This document shows, in pieces, positions 48,126 to 59,419 of a stretch of 64,000 nt of DNA; the stretch's first letter is position 1, and each line of letters begins with the position of its first letter. The DNA lies in the NCBI RefSeq assembly GCF_900115905.1, contig NZ_FOYD01000002.1:408384-472383 (forward strand), in the 5' to 3' direction. The notes under the pieces were generated by a model that worked only from the letters and a program-made list of their open reading frames with translations, was not told where the DNA came from and made no database searches. A program made the position numbers and the translations under genes. This stretch comes from Halopseudomonas formosensis. GTDB lineage: Bacteria > Pseudomonadota > Gammaproteobacteria > Pseudomonadales > Pseudomonadaceae.

Positions 48126-48213
48126 GAGTCAACTCCCTTTCAAACCTTGAGTAAACGGGGGGGTGCTCCCGCAGGAGCGCAGGCAGCCGGCCGGGGCCGG
48201 CTGCGATGACGGG

Positions 48214-50332
<2,119 letters not shown>

Positions 50333-50447
50333 TTTGGTGGCGTGCCCGGGTAACTGTGCAGGCCTGTGTTCAGAACTCTCACCGGTGAGGTCCCTTTGTG
50401 TTTGGGTGTACGTCCGTGCAGGCCTCTGCGTTGGTACGCCCCCGCTA

Positions 50448-50683
50448 CGACACGCCGTGAACACGTCCATGTGGGCTCGTTGATGTCATCCATGACATCA
50501 AACGGTCGTATCGGAGGCGTCCCAACGCAACGGCAGAAGCTTCGGAGTTGCTGTGAGAAAAAACCATCAGCAGCTCGGAGTGTGTAGGCGGCCTGGGGCG
50601 CAGGGTTGTGCCGACCGTCGGTTTTCATGGATGAAAACCGCGAGCTTACATGGACGTACTTGCAGCGTGTCGGCACAGCCCTG
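50448..50683. repeat. Paired palindromic element filling the LysR-DUF4168 gap
   Basis: Two copies of one module face each other. The left copy has ACGTCCATGT (50463-50472), then GGGCTCG, then a perfect palindrome with 10-base arms (50480-50501). The right copy, inverted, has a perfect palindrome (50619-50640), CGAGCTT, then ACATGGACGT (50648-50657). Both palindromes share the core TCAT-SS-ATGA, but the outer arms differ (TTGATG versus CGGTTT) while still pairing. A 15-base inverted repeat with one mismatch (50601-50615, 50669-50683) encloses the right copy. No convincing gene lies in 50333-50803. Confidence 0.75.
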
Positions 50684-50753
50684 CATCCCAGCAAGCCAAG
50701 CTCGGACTTACACCCCAGCTCAGAAGGTCTGCACAAACAACATCGAAAATAGG

Positions 50754-50781
50754 AAACAAAAAAGGGAGCCATTCGGCTCCC
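50754..50781 (-). terminator. Terminator of the DUF4168 gene
   Basis: On the minus strand GGGAGCC-GAAT-GGCTCCC (50781-50764) is followed by TTTTTTGTTT. It sits 23 nt past the stop codon. Confidence 0.8.
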
Positions 50782-50803
50782 CTTCTCAGTCCAGCGCCAA
50801 CTA

Positions 50804-51184
50804 TCAGCGGTGGCTTTCAGCGCGCTGCTGCAGCTCGGGATCGGTCTGTATGCGGGTGGCGATCTCGTTGTAGGTTGCTACGTCCAGATCAGCATCCTGA
50901 ACGGCCTCAACCATTTTCTCCTGGGCTTCCAGCTGCAGCTTCTGAGCATCCTCCTGGTTCTCGGCCTTGCTCAGCTTCTCGGAGAATTCGTCACGGATTT
51001 CCGCAACTTCCTTATCAGCCTCGACAAACTTCTTCAGATTGTCATCGCTGATCGGCGCAGCGGCAGGCTGACCCTGCTCGTACTGCTGTTGCGCAGCACC
51101 TCCAGCCTGGGCCATGACAGCGGGAGCGCCCATACCGAAGGTGGCAAGGGCAATGGCGGCGGTCAGAGTCTTGAGGTGTTTCAT
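50804..51184 (-). CDS. DUF4168 secreted protein
   Basis: A 126-residue protein with a signal peptide (MKHLKTLTAAIALATFGMGAPAVMAQA) and a DUF4168 domain of helical, Glu/Lys/Gln-rich sequence (ISDDNLKKFVEADKEVAEIRDEFSEKL). Function is unknown; a periplasmic place is likely. AAGGAGAAAGACC precedes the ATG. A sigma54-type promoter lies 38-54 bp upstream, and the divergent histidine kinase and NtrC-type activator begin 160 bp away. Confidence 0.88.
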   Translation of the reverse strand: MKHLKTLTAAIALATFGMGAPAVMAQAGGAAQQQYEQGQPAAAPISDDNLKKFVEADKEVAEIRDEFSEKLSKAENQEDAQKLQLEAQEKMVEAVQDADLDVATYNEIATRIQTDPELQQRAESHR

Positions 51185-51221
51185 GGTCTTTCTCCTTACT
51201 GTTGAAAGTCACCAAGATCTA

Positions 51222-51238
51222 TCCATGTACCGTGCCAA
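51222..51238 (-). promoter_or_regulatory. Sigma54-type promoter of the DUF4168 gene
   Basis: On the minus strand TTGGCACG-GTAC-ATGGA matches the -24 element perfectly and the -12 element partly (ATGG in place of TTGC). Transcription would begin near 51211, 27 nt before the ATG. A dyad TTGTTT-N13-AAACAA (51263-51287) lies upstream. Confidence 0.5.
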
Positions 51239-51346
51239 CTCTTCTGAAACCGATATATCCAATTGTTTTTATTGGGTTTTTAAACAAATCATCAAAATCC
51301 AGCGGAATCCCTGAGCCGGGCCGCAGTCGGACAATGTGTATAGAAA

Positions 51347-52864
51347 ATGCACATGAGCAAAAAAGACCCGGTCAAAATGAATACAGATTCCAGTCTGCTG
51401 AAACGCCTCGCCGGCAATGGCCTGCAACGCTCCCTGCTGCTGTTCGTGGTGCTGCCCATAGTACTGCTCACCGCCCTGGGCATCCGCTTCGGGCTTGGCC
51501 AGGCCAGCCAGTTTCAGGAACAGCGCCTGAAGAATGATCTCGAGCTGATCGGCCGCGCCATCAGCCTGCCGGTGGGCAATGCGCTGAACAAGGGCGACAT
51601 GCACGCGGTGGAGCTGGCGCTGGGCTCGGTATTCGTGCTCGGCGAGGTCTACGGCGCCTCGGTGTTCGACTCGGCGGGCAATCGCATCGCCTCGGCCGGC
51701 ATCACCGAAAGCGACCTGAGCGGCACCACCATCCCCGATCGCATCCGCCGCACCGGCGAGGGCCAGGAGGCGTTCAGCCGGGTGGCCGGCCGTCATCTGT
51801 TTTCCCATTTCCTGCCCCTGTTCGATACCGCCGGCCAGATTCAGGGACTGATCCAGATAACCCGCCGCGCCAGCGACTTCGGCCATGCCTTCCGTCAGCT
51901 GGCGATCATCGCCTGGCTGGTCTGGGGGCTGTTCAGCCTGGTGATCCTGGCGGGTGTGTTGCTGGGCCACTGGGGTGGTGTCGGGCGCCACGTGGATCGG
52001 CTGCTGCAGCACATGCAGCGGGTGGCCGCCGGCGATCTGTCGCACCGCGCCGCGCTGGACGGACCGGCCGAGGTAGCCAGTCTGGCTGCCGGGCTGAACC
52101 GGATGCTCGATGCCATTGCCGAAGCCAATCGGGAGCTGGACGCCCACCGCCGGGCGGAAACCCAGCTGCTGGCCCGGATCAAGGACAACGAGAAGATGGT
52201 CGCCATCGGCAGCATGGCTCGGGGCATCGCCCATGAACTGGGCGCTCCGCTCAGCGTCATCGATGGCCGTGCCCGGCGCCTGCAGCGGTGCGACGCGCTG
52301 GATGAACAGCAATTGCGCCAGCTTGAGGGTATCCGCGCCCAGGTGGGTCGGCTGACCCGTACGGTCAATCAGCTGCTGGATTACTGCCGACCAGCTGCGG
52401 TGCAGCCCCGGCTGCTGACCCCGGCTGCACTGATCAGTACCGCCACCGAGGCCATGCGGCCTGAACTGGAAGCAGCCGGGCGGCAGCTGCAGCTGGACAT
52501 GCCGGCTGACCTGCCGGCCATGAAGGGCGATGCCGGCCGCCTGGAGCTGGCCCTGCTCAACCTGCTGCGCAATGCACTGCAGGCCTCGCGCTCGACCGTC
52601 ATCACCCATATCAGCGCTGATACCGAGCACCTGCATATCCGCATCCTGGATGACGGTCCGGGCCTGCCGGATGCGGGGCTGGCCACCCTGCTCGAGCCCT
52701 TCTTCACCACCAAGTCGCCGGGCGAAGGTACCGGCCTGGGACTGGCCATTGTCCAGGCCGTCGCCGAGGAGCACGGCGGCCATCTGAATCTGTCGAACCG
52801 GGCCGAGGGCGGTTGCGAGGCGCACCTGCAGCTGCCGCTGGCCCGCACAGGGGAAGCCAAGTAA
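51347..52864 (+). CDS. Sensor histidine kinase of an NtrC-type system
   Basis: A 505-residue membrane kinase. Helices near 28-48 and 185-210 frame a periplasmic sensor of about 135 residues. A HAMP-like segment follows, then HisKA with GIAHELGAPLSVIDGRARRL (phospho-His near 302), and an HATPase domain with N-box LNLLRNALQA, ILDDGPGLPD and GTGLGLAIVQAVAEEHGG. It should phosphorylate the response regulator whose ATG overlaps its stop by one base. The signal is not evident. No strong ribosome site marks the start; ATGs at 51353 and 51377 are alternatives. Confidence 0.9.
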   Translation: MHMSKKDPVKMNTDSSLLKRLAGNGLQRSLLLFVVLPIVLLTALGIRFGLGQASQFQEQRLKNDLELIGRAISLPVGNALNKGDMHAVELALGSVFVLGEVYGASVFDSAGNRIASAGITESDLSGTTIPDRIRRTGEGQEAFSRVAGRHLFSHFLPLFDTAGQIQGLIQITRRASDFGHAFRQLAIIAWLVWGLFSLVILAGVLLGHWGGVGRHVDRLLQHMQRVAAGDLSHRAALDGPAEVASLAAGLNRMLDAIAEANRELDAHRRAETQLLARIKDNEKMVAIGSMARGIAHELGAPLSVIDGRARRLQRCDALDEQQLRQLEGIRAQVGRLTRTVNQLLDYCRPAAVQPRLLTPAALISTATEAMRPELEAAGRQLQLDMPADLPAMKGDAGRLELALLNLLRNALQASRSTVITHISADTEHLHIRILDDGPGLPDAGLATLLEPFFTTKSPGEGTGLGLAIVQAVAEEHGGHLNLSNRAEGGCEAHLQLPLARTGEAK

Positions 52865-54246
52865 TGAGTCACAACGAACATATCCTGCTGGTCGAGGATG
52901 ATCGCGGCCTGCGTGAACTGCTGCAGGAGGAGCTGGAAGCGGAGAATTACCGGGTAACTGCCTGCGGCGATGCCGAGCGCGCCCTGCAGATCCTGGCAAC
53001 GGACACACCCAGCCTGCTCATCAGTGATCTGCGCCTGCCCGGCGCCGATGGCCTCAGCCTGCTGCCGGCCCTGCAGCAGTGCGAGGCGCCACCGGCGGTG
53101 CTGATCATCACCGCCTTCGGTTCGGTGCAGCAGGCCGTGAAGGCGCTGCAGAGCGGTGCCGATGACTTCCTGACCAAGCCGCTGGAGATGGACCACTTTC
53201 TGCTGACGGTCAGGCGCCTGCTGGAGCACCGCCGACTGCGCCGGGAGGTTCAGCATTATCGCAACCTGCTGGCGGTGGAGCAGTTCAACGGCATCGTCGG
53301 CCAGAGCCCGGCCATGCAGCAGCTGTTCCATCAGATCCGCCAGATCGCCAGGGCAGATGGCCCGGTGCTGGTCCAGGGTGAGAGCGGCACCGGCAAGGAA
53401 CTGGTTGCCCGTGCCCTGCACGACCAGAGCAGCCGCAGCGACGGTCCCTACCTGGTCGTCAACTGTGGCGGCATCCCCGGCGAGCTGATGGAAAGCGAGT
53501 TCTTCGGCCATGCCGCCGGGGCCTTCACCGGGGCGCGCACCCAGCGTGCCGGCCTGTTCCAGCAGGCCGACGGCGGCACCCTGATGCTCGACGAGCTGGG
53601 CGAGATGCCGCTGCCGCTGCAGGCCAAGCTGCTGCGCGTGCTGCAGGACGGCCGCCTGCGCCCGGTGGGCACCGACCACGAACTGCAGGTGGATGTACGC
53701 ATCATCGCCGCGACCAATCGCAACCTCACCGAAGCCGTGGCCGACGGCAGCTTTCGCGAGGACCTGTTCTACCGGCTGGAGACCTTTGCCATCCAGGTGC
53801 CGCCGCTGCGCGCCCGGGGGGATGATGTGCTGCGCCTGGCGCAGTTCTTCCTCGCCCGCCTCAATGCCCGACAGCAGACGCGAATCAAGGGTTTCAGCGA
53901 CGAGGCACTCGGAGTGCTGCAGGCCTATCCCTTCCCCGGCAACGTACGTGAGCTGCAGAACGCCGTGGAACGGGCGGCAACCTTCTGCGACTCCAGTCTG
54001 ATCGAGCCACGCCACCTGCCCCAGCGTATCTGCGAGCAGTTGACCGATCCCGACATGCCCATCTCGCCGGTTCTCGAGGGCCCCACCACCCTGCCCCGCA
54101 CCGGCGATCCCGAGGGCATGCCCTCGCTGGAAACGGTGCAGCGCCACTATATCCACCAGGTGCTGCATGCCACCGGAGGCAACAAGCGGCGGGCGGCGGA
54201 GATTCTCGGCATCACCCGGCGGACCCTGTATCGCTGGCTGGAGTAG
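52864..54246 (+). CDS. NtrC-family sigma54-dependent response regulator
   Basis: A 460-residue activator. The receiver domain (1-120) has phospho-Asp in LLISDLRLPG and Lys in DDFLTKPLE. The AAA+ domain has GESGTGKELVARALH (Walker A), the sigma54 contact loop GAFTGA, and GGTLMLDELGEMPL (Walker B). The C-terminal Fis-type HTH is GGNKRRAAEILGITRRTLYRWLE. It needs RpoN promoters; the one I can see nearby is that of the divergent DUF4168 gene. macA, which follows on the same strand after 144 nt, shows none. Confidence 0.95.
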   Translation: MSHNEHILLVEDDRGLRELLQEELEAENYRVTACGDAERALQILATDTPSLLISDLRLPGADGLSLLPALQQCEAPPAVLIITAFGSVQQAVKALQSGADDFLTKPLEMDHFLLTVRRLLEHRRLRREVQHYRNLLAVEQFNGIVGQSPAMQQLFHQIRQIARADGPVLVQGESGTGKELVARALHDQSSRSDGPYLVVNCGGIPGELMESEFFGHAAGAFTGARTQRAGLFQQADGGTLMLDELGEMPLPLQAKLLRVLQDGRLRPVGTDHELQVDVRIIAATNRNLTEAVADGSFREDLFYRLETFAIQVPPLRARGDDVLRLAQFFLARLNARQQTRIKGFSDEALGVLQAYPFPGNVRELQNAVERAATFCDSSLIEPRHLPQRICEQLTDPDMPISPVLEGPTTLPRTGDPEGMPSLETVQRHYIHQVLHATGGNKRRAAEILGITRRTLYRWLE

Positions 54247-54293
54247 CGTGCCGTCTCCGGGGTGCAGCGCACCTGACAACCCGGCGAGGCAGC

Positions 54294-54310
54294 TCTTTAC
54301 AGATTCTTTA
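54294..54310 (+). promoter_or_regulatory. TCTTTA direct repeat upstream of macA
   Basis: TCTTTA-N5-TCTTTA, an 11-bp-period direct repeat, resembles sites of OmpR-family regulators such as PhoP. It is about 80 bp before the macA ATG. Confidence 0.35.
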
Positions 54311-54390
54311 CCCTGATCGGGCCCCTGTTGACACTGGCGCTGAGTAAACTTGGCGCCAACTACTGATCCGCCTGAGAAGGAATTTCATCT

Positions 54391-55575
54391 ATGACACTTA
54401 ACCGGCGTTTCCTCGGGACAGTCGCCGTGCTGGCAGTCATCGCCGGTGTTGCCTGGTATTTTCTGCTGGGCCAGCAGCGCGGGGGTCCCGAGCTGGTCAC
54501 TGCCCCCGTGGAACGTACCGACATCGAAGACAGCGTGACCGCGCTGGGTACCCTCGAGCCGCTCAACTACGTGGATGTGGGTACCCAGGTGTCCGGTCAG
54601 CTGAAGGTGCTGCATGTGATCGAAGGCCAGCAGGTCGAGGAAGGCCAGCTCCTGGCCGAAATAGATCCGACCATCTACCTGGCCAAGGTCGAGGCCACCG
54701 AAGCCCAGCTGGAAAACCTCAAGGCGCAACTGGCCGACCGCGAGGCCACCCAGGTACTGGCCCGGTTGCAGGCCGAACGGCAGCACAATCTGATCAAGCT
54801 CAACGCCACCAGCCAGGAATCGGTCGAACAGGCCGACGCCAGCCTGCGCTCGGCCAACGCCCAGATCACCGCCCTGAAGGCCCAGATCCGCCAGCTCGAA
54901 TCCCAGCTCAAGGAAGCCCAGGCGGATCTGGGCTATACCCGCATCCACGCCCCCATGAGCGGCACCGTGGTCGATCAGCTGGCCAACCAGGGTCAGACCC
55001 TGAACGCCAACCAGACGGCGCCAGTGATAGTGCAGATTGCCGATCTGAGTACCATGACGGTCCGTACCCAGGTGTCCGAAGCCGACATTACCCAGCTCGA
55101 GGAAGGCATGCCGGTCTGGTTCACCACCCTCGGTCAGCCTGACGTGCGCCGCGAAGGTGTGCTGCGCCAGATACTGCCGACCCCTGAGGTGGTCAACAAC
55201 GTGGTGCTGTTCAATGCCCTGTTCGATGTACCCAACCCGGACGGCAAACTGCTGCCGCAGATGAGTGCCCAGGTCTTCTTCGTCAAGGCCTCGGCCAGAA
55301 ACGCCCTGAGCATTCCGGTATCGGCCCTGCAGCCGGCCGGGCGCCCCGCCCCCGGTGAAGCCCGGGGCACCGACGCCGACGGCAAACGCTATCGGGTCCG
55401 GGTGCTGGTCAACGGCCAGCCGGAGGAGCGCATCATTACCGTGGGTGTGATGACCCGCGTCAGTGCCGAGGTGCTCGATGGTCTGGAGGAAGGTGACCAG
55501 GTGGTGATCGGCGGCAGTCGCCCCGCTGGCGGCGCCTCGGCGGCACGGCCCATGCAACCGCGCCCGAGGTTCTGA
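54391..55575 (+). CDS. macA: MacA-like periplasmic adaptor
   Basis: A 394-residue adaptor with an N-terminal membrane anchor (about 7-26), lipoyl motifs ([31 protein letters not shown] and [24 protein letters not shown]), a long coiled hairpin between them (about 95-190) and a membrane-proximal domain. It works with the ABC transporter MacB, whose start is 2 nt past its stop. In pseudomonads the related PvdRT-OpmQ exports siderophore, but no siderophore genes are visible here. Confidence 0.9.
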   Translation: MTLNRRFLGTVAVLAVIAGVAWYFLLGQQRGGPELVTAPVERTDIEDSVTALGTLEPLNYVDVGTQVSGQLKVLHVIEGQQVEEGQLLAEIDPTIYLAKVEATEAQLENLKAQLADREATQVLARLQAERQHNLIKLNATSQESVEQADASLRSANAQITALKAQIRQLESQLKEAQADLGYTRIHAPMSGTVVDQLANQGQTLNANQTAPVIVQIADLSTMTVRTQVSEADITQLEEGMPVWFTTLGQPDVRREGVLRQILPTPEVVNNVVLFNALFDVPNPDGKLLPQMSAQVFFVKASARNALSIPVSALQPAGRPAPGEARGTDADGKRYRVRVLVNGQPEERIITVGVMTRVSAEVLDGLEEGDQVVIGGSRPAGGASAARPMQPRPRF

Positions 55576-55577
55576 GC

Positions 55578-57533
55578 ATGAGTACTCCCCTGATCCGCCT
55601 CGAGGGCATCGGCAAGACCTACCGCAATGGCGAACTGGCCACCACGGTGCTGCGGGACGTGGACCTGGAAATCCACGACGGCGAGTTCGTTGCCATCATG
55701 GGTGCCTCCGGCTCCGGCAAATCCACCCTGATGCACCTGCTCGGCTGCCTCGACCAGCCCACCACCGGCCGCTATCTGTTCGAGGGGAAGGACATCGCCC
55801 GGCTCGACAGCGACGAGCTGGCCAGTCTGCGCAGCCGCACCTTCGGCTTCATCTTCCAGAGCTATCACCTGATCTCCTCGGCCACCGCCACCGAGAACGT
55901 GGAGGTACCGGCTATCTATGCGGGCCTGCCCCGCGACCTGCGCCATGCCCGCGCCGAGGAGCTGCTTACCGGCCTGGGCCTGGGCGAACGCCTGGGCAAC
56001 CGACCCAACCAGCTGTCCGGTGGCCAGCAGCAACGGGTATCCATCGCCCGGGCGCTGATGAATGACGCCCGCATACTGCTGGCCGACGAACCCACCGGCG
56101 CCCTGGACAGCAAGAGCGGGCAGGACGTGCTGCAGCTGCTCAAGGACCTCCACGCCCGGGGCAAGACGGTGATAGTGATCACCCACGACCGGGATGTGGC
56201 CAACCATGCCGATCGACTGATCGAGATCCGCGACGGACGCATCATCCATGACAGCGGCCCGAAACAGACCACGCCGGCTGCTGCCCCAACCCCCGCACCG
56301 GCCTCGGCTGCGCCGCGCAGCCAGGGCCTGGCGCCCCTCGGCGACACCAACGAGGCGATCCGCATGGCTCTGCGGGCACTGCGCGCCAACCTGTTCCGCA
56401 CCGTGCTGACCCTGCTGGGTATCGTCATCGGTGTGGCTTCGGTGGTGGTGATGCTGGCGGTGGGCAATGGCGCCCGCCAGGATGTGGTCGAACGTATCAG
56501 CGACATGGGCACCAACCTGCTGATAGTACGGCCGGGGGCGCCCAATACCCGGCGTTCGGCCGACGGCAGTACCAACACCCTGACCGCCGAGGACGCCGAG
56601 GTGGCCGCCACCATAGACAACGTGGTGGCAGCGGTACCCGAGGTGGAAACCCGCGCCACCGTACGCGCCGGCAACACCGACGCGCAGACCAGCATTACCG
56701 GGACCACGGCGGATTACGTGACCGCCAAGAGCTGGCCGCTGGAGCGGGGCGTGTTCCTCAACGACGACGACAACCGCCGTTACGCCGCTGTGGCGGTGAT
56801 CGGCCGCACCGTTGCCGGCAACCTGTTCCCCGGCCAGGACCCGCTGGGCCAGTATCTGCTGATCCGCAACGTGCCCTTTCTGATCATCGGCGTGATGCAG
56901 GAAAAGGGCGCAACGCCCTGGGGTCAGGACCAGGACGATGTCGTCATAGTCCCACTCAACACCGCCAATAATCGGCTGATCGGCTCCCGCCACCTGAGCA
57001 GCATCAGCGTGCTGATCGATGACCTGCGGCTGTCAGACGCCACCCAGGAGGCGGTGCGGCAGGCGATACTGGCCAACCACGCCGGGGTCGAGGATTTCCA
57101 GATCCGCAACATGGCCTCGCTGCTGGAAAGCGTGGCCAGCACCCAGAACACCTTCACCGTGCTGCTGGGTTCGATCGCCGCCATCTCCCTGCTGGTAGGC
57201 GGTATCGGGGTGATGAACATCATGCTGGTGAACGTCTCCGAACGCACCCGCGAGATCGGTATCCGCATGGCTACCGGCGCACGCACCCGCAACATCCTCC
57301 AGCAATTCATCGTCGAGGCCGTGGTGGTCTCGGCCATCGGCGGCGCCATAGGGGTGGTCAGCGGACTGGGCTTTGCCAGCCTGCTGCAGTACTTCGGCAC
57401 CCCGATCCAGTTCACTCCCGGTCCGGTGCTGCTGGCCTTCGGCTGCGCCTTCGCGACCGGTCTGATCTTCGGCTTCATGCCTGCCCACAAGGCAGCGCAT
57501 CTTGATCCAGTGGTGGCCCTCAGTGCGGACTAG
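55578..57533 (+). CDS. macB: MacB-like ABC transporter
   Basis: A 651-residue fusion of ATPase and permease. The ATPase (1-225) has Walker [17 protein letters not shown], signature [16 protein letters not shown] and Walker [15 protein letters not shown] short Pro/Ala linker follows. The permease has four helices and a large periplasmic domain (about 300-520), ending in [24 protein letters not shown]. It is a mechanotransmission-type exporter powering MacA and an outer-membrane channel, with macrolides, peptides or siderophores as known family substrates. Confidence 0.94.
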   Translation: MSTPLIRLEGIGKTYRNGELATTVLRDVDLEIHDGEFVAIMGASGSGKSTLMHLLGCLDQPTTGRYLFEGKDIARLDSDELASLRSRTFGFIFQSYHLISSATATENVEVPAIYAGLPRDLRHARAEELLTGLGLGERLGNRPNQLSGGQQQRVSIARALMNDARILLADEPTGALDSKSGQDVLQLLKDLHARGKTVIVITHDRDVANHADRLIEIRDGRIIHDSGPKQTTPAAAPTPAPASAAPRSQGLAPLGDTNEAIRMALRALRANLFRTVLTLLGIVIGVASVVVMLAVGNGARQDVVERISDMGTNLLIVRPGAPNTRRSADGSTNTLTAEDAEVAATIDNVVAAVPEVETRATVRAGNTDAQTSITGTTADYVTAKSWPLERGVFLNDDDNRRYAAVAVIGRTVAGNLFPGQDPLGQYLLIRNVPFLIIGVMQEKGATPWGQDQDDVVIVPLNTANNRLIGSRHLSSISVLIDDLRLSDATQEAVRQAILANHAGVEDFQIRNMASLLESVASTQNTFTVLLGSIAAISLLVGGIGVMNIMLVNVSERTREIGIRMATGARTRNILQQFIVEAVVVSAIGGAIGVVSGLGFASLLQYFGTPIQFTPGPVLLAFGCAFATGLIFGFMPAHKAAHLDPVVALSAD

Positions 57534-58914
57534 ATACAGCCTTTCCCTTGCCATCGGCCTGGCCCTGCTGGCCGGCTGCAGTCTCTCCACACCGGTACCG
57601 CAGAGCGCGATACAGGCCCCGGCACAATGGAACACCAGCATCGAGGCCAGTGTCTGGCCCAGCCCCGAGTGGTGGCAGGAATATCAGCAGCCACAACTGG
57701 CGGACCTGATCGACCGGGCGCGCACCGGCAACCTCGATCTGGCCAGTGCCGCCACCCGCCTGCTGCAGGCCGACGCGCAGCTGCGCCAGAGCGGTGCCAG
57801 CCTGCTGCCGAGCCTGGATGGCAATGCCAGCGGCCGGCGCAGCGGCGGAGACGGCCAGAGCACCGGCAACAGCTTCGGCGCCACCCTCAACGCCAGCTAC
57901 GAGGTGGATTTCTGGGGCCGCAATCGGGCCGCTGTGCAGGCGGCCTCCGCCAACCTGAACGCCACCCGCCATGACCTGGCGGCACTGGCCATCAGTACCG
58001 AGGCAGCGGTGGCCAGTGCCTGGTTCCAGCTGGTCGAGAATCGGGCGCGGCTTGAGCTGGCCCGGGACAATCTGGCTGCGGCCGAGCAGGTCCTGGAGAT
58101 TGTCGAGGCGCGCTACCGCTATGGCGCTGACGACAGCCTGGCGGTCAGCCAGCAGCGGGCGCTGGTCGCCCAGCTGCGGGCCAATCTGCCGTCGCTGGAG
58201 CAGCAGACGCTGCAGCTGCGCAACAGCCTGGCGCTGCTGCTGGGCCAGGGCCCGGAATTCGATCCGGGCGTACTGCCCGAGATGGACGGTATCCGGGTAC
58301 CCGAGCCCGGTGCAGGCCTGCCCTCGGAGCTGCTCGCCCGCCGGCCGGACATCCGCGCCAGCGAAGAGCGCCTGCTGGCCGCCAATGCCAACCTCTCCGT
58401 TGCCCGGGCGGCGCTCTACCCGAGCATCCAGCTGACCGGCAACTACGGCGCCCAGAGCAGCTCGCTGTCGGATCTGCTCAGCAACCCGCTGAACACCTGG
58501 GGACTGGCAGCCGGGCTGACCCAGCCGATCTTCAATGCCGGGCGCATCCGTGCGCAGATCGATATCAGCGAAGCGGTTCAGCAGGATGCGCTGATCAGCT
58601 ACCAGCGCGCCATTCTGGATGCCCTGATTGACGCCGACACCGCCCTCGGCGCCCTGCAGCAGGCACGCCAGCAGTACCAGCTGCAGCAGGAGGCAACGGC
58701 AGAGTCGGAGCTGGCCTTCGAACTGGCCCAGGCCCGCTACCGGGCCGGCGCCATCACCCTGCAGAACCTGCTGGATACCCAGCGCTCGTTCTTCCAGAGC
58801 CAGGACAGCCTGGTGCAGCAGCGGGCCGCCTGGCTGCAGGCCACGGTCAACCTGTACCGGGCTCTCGGCGGTGGCTGGCACGAGACATCGGATCAGGTCC
58901 GCCAGCCCGGTTAG
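57523..58914 (+). CDS. Outer-membrane efflux lipoprotein (OprM/NodT type)
   Basis: A 463-residue TolC-superfamily channel. The signal peptide ends in the lipobox LLAGC. Two outer-membrane-efflux repeats follow, with [35 protein letters not shown] near the start and [35 protein letters not shown] near the end. GTG at 57523 is preferred because it starts just before the signal peptide; it overlaps the macB stop by 11 bases. It completes the macA-macB-channel operon. Confidence 0.9.
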   Translation: MRTRYSLSLAIGLALLAGCSLSTPVPQSAIQAPAQWNTSIEASVWPSPEWWQEYQQPQLADLIDRARTGNLDLASAATRLLQADAQLRQSGASLLPSLDGNASGRRSGGDGQSTGNSFGATLNASYEVDFWGRNRAAVQAASANLNATRHDLAALAISTEAAVASAWFQLVENRARLELARDNLAAAEQVLEIVEARYRYGADDSLAVSQQRALVAQLRANLPSLEQQTLQLRNSLALLLGQGPEFDPGVLPEMDGIRVPEPGAGLPSELLARRPDIRASEERLLAANANLSVARAALYPSIQLTGNYGAQSSSLSDLLSNPLNTWGLAAGLTQPIFNAGRIRAQIDISEAVQQDALISYQRAILDALIDADTALGALQQARQQYQLQQEATAESELAFELAQARYRAGAITLQNLLDTQRSFFQSQDSLVQQRAAWLQATVNLYRALGGGWHETSDQVRQPG

Positions 58915-58963
58915 CCAAGCAGGGTGCGAGCAAGTACCATAGGCGCTGTCCCATCGTCTGCCC

Positions 58964-59416
58964 ATGGAGAGCCACTTGTCCGCCCTGCGACTCGCCACGC
59001 TGGAACAGCGTCATTTCCAGTTGCACAGCACTGCACTGGAGCAGCTTACCGAACATCTGAACGGTCTGGACGCACTGTGCCGCACCCTGGGCGTCACCCC
59101 TCTGAGTCGCTTTGTCGATCCCACGGCGCTGGAGTTTGCCGAGGCCAGCCGACTGCTGCCGGCGGAGGAACGCGGCCCGCTGATTCCCGACGGTGAAACC
59201 GGGCTGGCCTGGGGTATCGAGGATATGGCCTGGTTTCCGGCCAGCACCGGCATGACCACCCTGGAGGCGCTGAGCGCTTATCTGCAGCGCAACCGCCCGC
59301 GGGAGCTGACCGGGGCCAGACACCCGCAACTGCTTGCCGATCTGGCCTTCTGCGAATCCTGCCTGGGGCCGCTGGAGGCCGAAGGCGGCCAGTTCCACCT
59401 GGCTGCCGGCCACTGA
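58964..59416 (+). CDS. Hypothetical protein, 150 residues
   Basis: I do not recognise a family. The protein is acidic and Leu/Glu-rich, with no signal peptide or membrane helix. Conserved-looking stretches are LDALCRTLGVTPLSRFVDPTALEFAEA and GLAWGIEDMAWFPASTGMTTLEAL, and a CESC pair lies near residue 130. The ATG is preceded by TGCCC, without a clear ribosome site. It is convergent with the HD-GYP gene and almost touches it. Confidence 0.6.
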   Translation: MESHLSALRLATLEQRHFQLHSTALEQLTEHLNGLDALCRTLGVTPLSRFVDPTALEFAEASRLLPAEERGPLIPDGETGLAWGIEDMAWFPASTGMTTLEALSAYLQRNRPRELTGARHPQLLADLAFCESCLGPLEAEGGQFHLAAGH

Positions 59417-59419
59417 TAC

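Noticed and set aside
50366..50772. Small open frames in the 50.3-50.8 kb gap
   Set aside because: They cross the palindromic element, have Cys/Arg-rich unlikely compositions and lack ribosome sites.
54247..54390. Sigma54 promoter of macA under the neighbouring NtrC-type regulator
   Set aside because: No GG-N10-GC spacing with TGGCA/TTGC elements on the plus strand in this gap.
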